DNA of 64,000 bases from NCBI GenBank assembly GCA_964430475.1, contig CAYSEQ010000001.1, positions 102,663-166,662 on the forward strand. Reading direction: 5' to 3'. The notes below the pieces were generated by a model. The model was not told the DNA's origin and did not search any database. It was given only the letters and a program-made list of their open reading frames with translations. The translations under genes and the position numbers were made by a program. This DNA is from CAYSEQ01 sp964430475 (lineage in GTDB: Bacteria; Patescibacteriota; Microgenomatia; UBA8517). Below, piece after piece: positions 62,019 through 64,000 of this stretch (within the stretch, counting starts at the first letter, position 1; each line of letters starts with the position of its first letter).

Positions 62019-64000
62019 TTTCTTTTCTTCAGACTCAAAAATCCTAACAAAAGGGCTCCCCCAAGAACGGAGCCTACTGATATTTTTTCTCCTTTTTCTA
62101 AAAGGTCCTGCGGAGCAAATTTAATAGTCAATTCATAACTACCGGGTTTATCTATAATCCAACCGTTGGCATAACCATTAACAAGAATGTGCTTGTCTTC
62201 TGGAATTACCGTTCCATCGTCAAAAACCACCTTCCAACCGCTATTAAAAAGCTCAGAAAAAACAAGAATTTCTTTTCCTTCCCCTTTTTGTAGTTCTAAT
62301 TTATACTCAACGGGACTTAGCTTTTTAAAGTTTTCAATACTTCCATAATCTCCTTTAGCGTCAACTTCCTCAGAAGATGCAAAATAAGGTAAATGGTTCG
62401 GTTGAAATGCTAAATTAAAATTTCGGAATTCCACTCTAGTCGGCATTTCTTTTTGTGTGCAAACCAACTTAATAAAAGGAAAGTCTCTTTTACACTCCTT
62501 CGTCTCAGGAATTCTAAGCTCCAAAGACCCCGCCGAAGCACCGTTGTGGGGTGTGATAGATAAAGAAAAATTCAAAAACTCGTGTCTTATTGGATCTTTC
62601 TCAAACAACTTATAGTAAAGGGGGGAATTTTGGACGTTTATGTCCTCGCGAAAAAAAACCTCAAAGTTTCTGCCATAATCGAATTTATAGTCAAAACTTA
62701 TCTTTAATGGAGTTTTAACATTGGGAAGTAGGAAATCAAATCTTTCAAAATCTTCATTATCAACCACAAAGACATCTCGCCGGACTAGATTTTTATAATC
62801 TGTCTTTAGAGCTAGCTCATGATAACCCTTATCAAGGTAAACTCCACTCCCTAAATCTGGAAGATTAATCTCATTACCATTTAGATATACCTTTTGAACA
62901 GCGTCCCCAGAACTGCTCCCAATTTTTAATAAATAGACTCCACTCCTAGGAATATTGAACAAATAGTAACTAAAATCGTCAGCATGACTACTTAAAAGAA
63001 ATTTAGGAAGAAAGTGGTTCTCTTTTAAAAAACCCTCCAACCGTTCACAAAGAGGAGAATTCAGCTCACATAAAATCTTAAGTTGGGCGAATATGGATTC
63101 TCTAACAGTCTTATTAGAGACAAAAGAACTTTTTAAGTCGTCCTTTACCTCATTAAGATACTTTATAAAACCATCTTCTGACTTCTTAGCCAAATACAAG
63201 TCGTTCCTCTCCTTGTAAACTCTGTAGACTTCATATGCTCTCTTACCTAAAAGTAAAGATCTGTAAGCTTCCTTATCATCCCTTTTTCTTCGCATAAAAA
63301 CATCTATCTTCTCTTTAATCCGTACTAGGGGATAGAGTTTCGAGTCAGGAAGGTGTTTTGCATAAAAAATAAGTCCTAGAGACTCTTCAGGTGTAAAACT
63401 TTCAATTCTTACAAGGTCCTCGATAAAATCAGGGCGAAACTCAGTCTCTGATGGTCCCACAACCAAGAATCCCCTTTCACTTTCATCGATTTTATCGAAA
63501 TCAGTGTGATACAAAAGTGCAGTCTTACCCTCTTTATCAATAGCATTTTTGAAATCAAAATCGAGTCTATTAGAGAAAAGGACTTGAGTTGTAAGATAAA
63601 TCTTGGGTAGAAAAAATTTATCATTCAGTTTATAAATAATTAGTTCTCCAAATTCTGCAGCCTTTTCTATCAAACCTTCTTCTTGCCATTTTTTTATTCT
63701 TTTTAAAACTGTCTCAGGATTAGCCAGAGACCTCTCACGAAAATCTATATCCTTTCTTAAAAGAATAAATTTTGTATTTAAAAATGGAAGAAAATTAAAG
63801 AGTGATTCGTCAAGCTGTCTTTTATCAATCTCTGAAACATAATCTGTGTAATACGGAATCGTGGTATTAAAAGAAATATTCGGAGTCTCAAAAAGGATAC
63901 TTGAAAGCTCCACCCCCGAATACGGTTTATCCCAGGTATAAGTCATCCCCTCGCCCCCTAATGGGAGGGAAATAAACCGAAAGTTATCGCCTTGTTTTTT
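62015..64000 (-). CDS. Large GT-C/YfhO-like membrane protein, 3' part
   Basis: The reading frame stays open to the right edge (residues ...FRFISLPLGGEGMTYTW at about 63.93-63.98 kb), so the gene continues beyond the window and only the C-terminal 660 or so residues are seen. The visible part is soluble and extracellular: an alpha/beta region, then beta-rich segments, ending with GWKVVFDDGTVIPEDKHILVNGYANGW (YfhO-like C-terminal pattern) and a final transmembrane helix before KKRK. The membrane part should lie outside the window. It resembles the protein at 58.7-61.5 kb in layout; the two may be paralogues. Confidence 0.75.
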   Translation of the reverse strand, partial: KKQGDNFRFISLPLGGEGMTYTWDKPYSGVELSSILFETPNISFNTTIPYYTDYVSEIDKRQLDESLFNFLPFLNTKFILLRKDIDFRERSLANPETVLKRIKKWQEEGLIEKAAEFGELIIYKLNDKFFLPKIYLTTQVLFSNRLDFDFKNAIDKEGKTALLYHTDFDKIDESERGFLVVGPSETEFRPDFIEDLVRIESFTPEESLGLIFYAKHLPDSKLYPLVRIKEKIDVFMRRKRDDKEAYRSLLLGKRAYEVYRVYKERNDLYLAKKSEDGFIKYLNEVKDDLKSSFVSNKTVRESIFAQLKILCELNSPLCERLEGFLKENHFLPKFLLSSHADDFSYYLFNIPRSGVYLLKIGSSSGDAVQKVYLNGNEINLPDLGSGVYLDKGYHELALKTDYKNLVRRDVFVVDNEDFERFDFLLPNVKTPLKISFDYKFDYGRNFEVFFREDINVQNSPLYYKLFEKDPIRHEFLNFSLSITPHNGASAGSLELRIPETKECKRDFPFIKLVCTQKEMPTRVEFRNFNLAFQPNHLPYFASSEEVDAKGDYGSIENFKKLSPVEYKLELQKGEGKEILVFSELFNSGWKVVFDDGTVIPEDKHILVNGYANGWIIDKPGSYELTIKFAPQDLLEKGEKISVGSVLGGALLLGFLSLKKRK

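Noticed and set aside
1..64000. CRISPR array, insertion sequence, prophage or integrase
   Set aside because: No regularly spaced repeats, transposase, recombinase or phage structural gene was seen; repeats found are short and isolated.

Overview
The window is about 64 kb of AT-rich, very gene-dense bacterial DNA. Genes are packed with 1-60 bp gaps, many overlap by 1-35 bp (ATGA and TAATG junctions), and almost everything from 2.5 kb onward is read leftwards on the minus strand. The content is a full Gram-positive-like peptidoglycan and division set, CBS-less GuaB, DUF4012 and DUF2130 proteins, an isoleucyl-tRNA synthetase with aberrant signature motifs, and a very large surface-glycan locus. 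This best fits a Candidate Phyla Radiation (Patescibacteria) genome, perhaps Microgenomates-like. That placement is inference from gene content; no rRNA is present to settle it.

Layout. (1) 1-3.4 kb: an unidentified tRNA-like structured RNA, a small lipoprotein, tRNA-Val(CAC), an IMPDH/GMPR-family enzyme and signal peptidase I (the last two on the plus strand), converging on parB. (2) 2.5-29.3 kb, minus strand: a long division and cell wall (dcw) cluster. In transcription order it reads mraZ, rsmH, ftsL, ftsI, murA, murE, murB, murD, an alpha/beta hydrolase, murF, a PLP aminotransferase, a FemAB-type transferase, a three-domain winged-helix protein, mraY, ftsW, murG, ftsQ, ftsA, ftsZ, ileS, rodA, rplU, rpmA, parB. 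murC and ddl are not in it. Promoter-like sequences lie before mraZ (with 10-bp-spaced boxes resembling MraZ operators), ftsZ and rpmA. (3) 29.5-33.5 kb: an unknown anchored protein, glycyl-tRNA synthetase, a DUF2130 coiled-coil protein and a short RecO. (4) 33.5-64 kb, minus strand: a surface polysaccharide or glycoconjugate locus, running off the right edge.

The glycan locus holds a DUF4012 membrane protein, an initiating sugar-phosphate transferase, mannose-1-phosphate guanylyltransferase, six GT4-type and five GT2-type glycosyltransferases, three GT-C-type membrane transferases, two very large GT-C/YfhO-like membrane proteins, a Wzy/WaaL-like polymerase/ligase, a Wzx-like flippase, a hexapeptide acyltransferase, two methyltransferases and small membrane proteins. 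Together these suggest a Wzx/Wzy-like pathway that builds a mannose-containing glycan on a lipid carrier, flips it and modifies it outside the membrane.

The most unusual items are the three-fold winged-helix protein inside the dcw cluster, the tRNA-like RNA at the left edge, membrane-anchored MurF, the mixed IMPDH/GMPR enzyme, a 16-bp palindrome found twice in different reading frames, and a heptamer tandem repeat inside a large glycan-locus gene. No CRISPR array, insertion sequence, integrase or prophage was seen.
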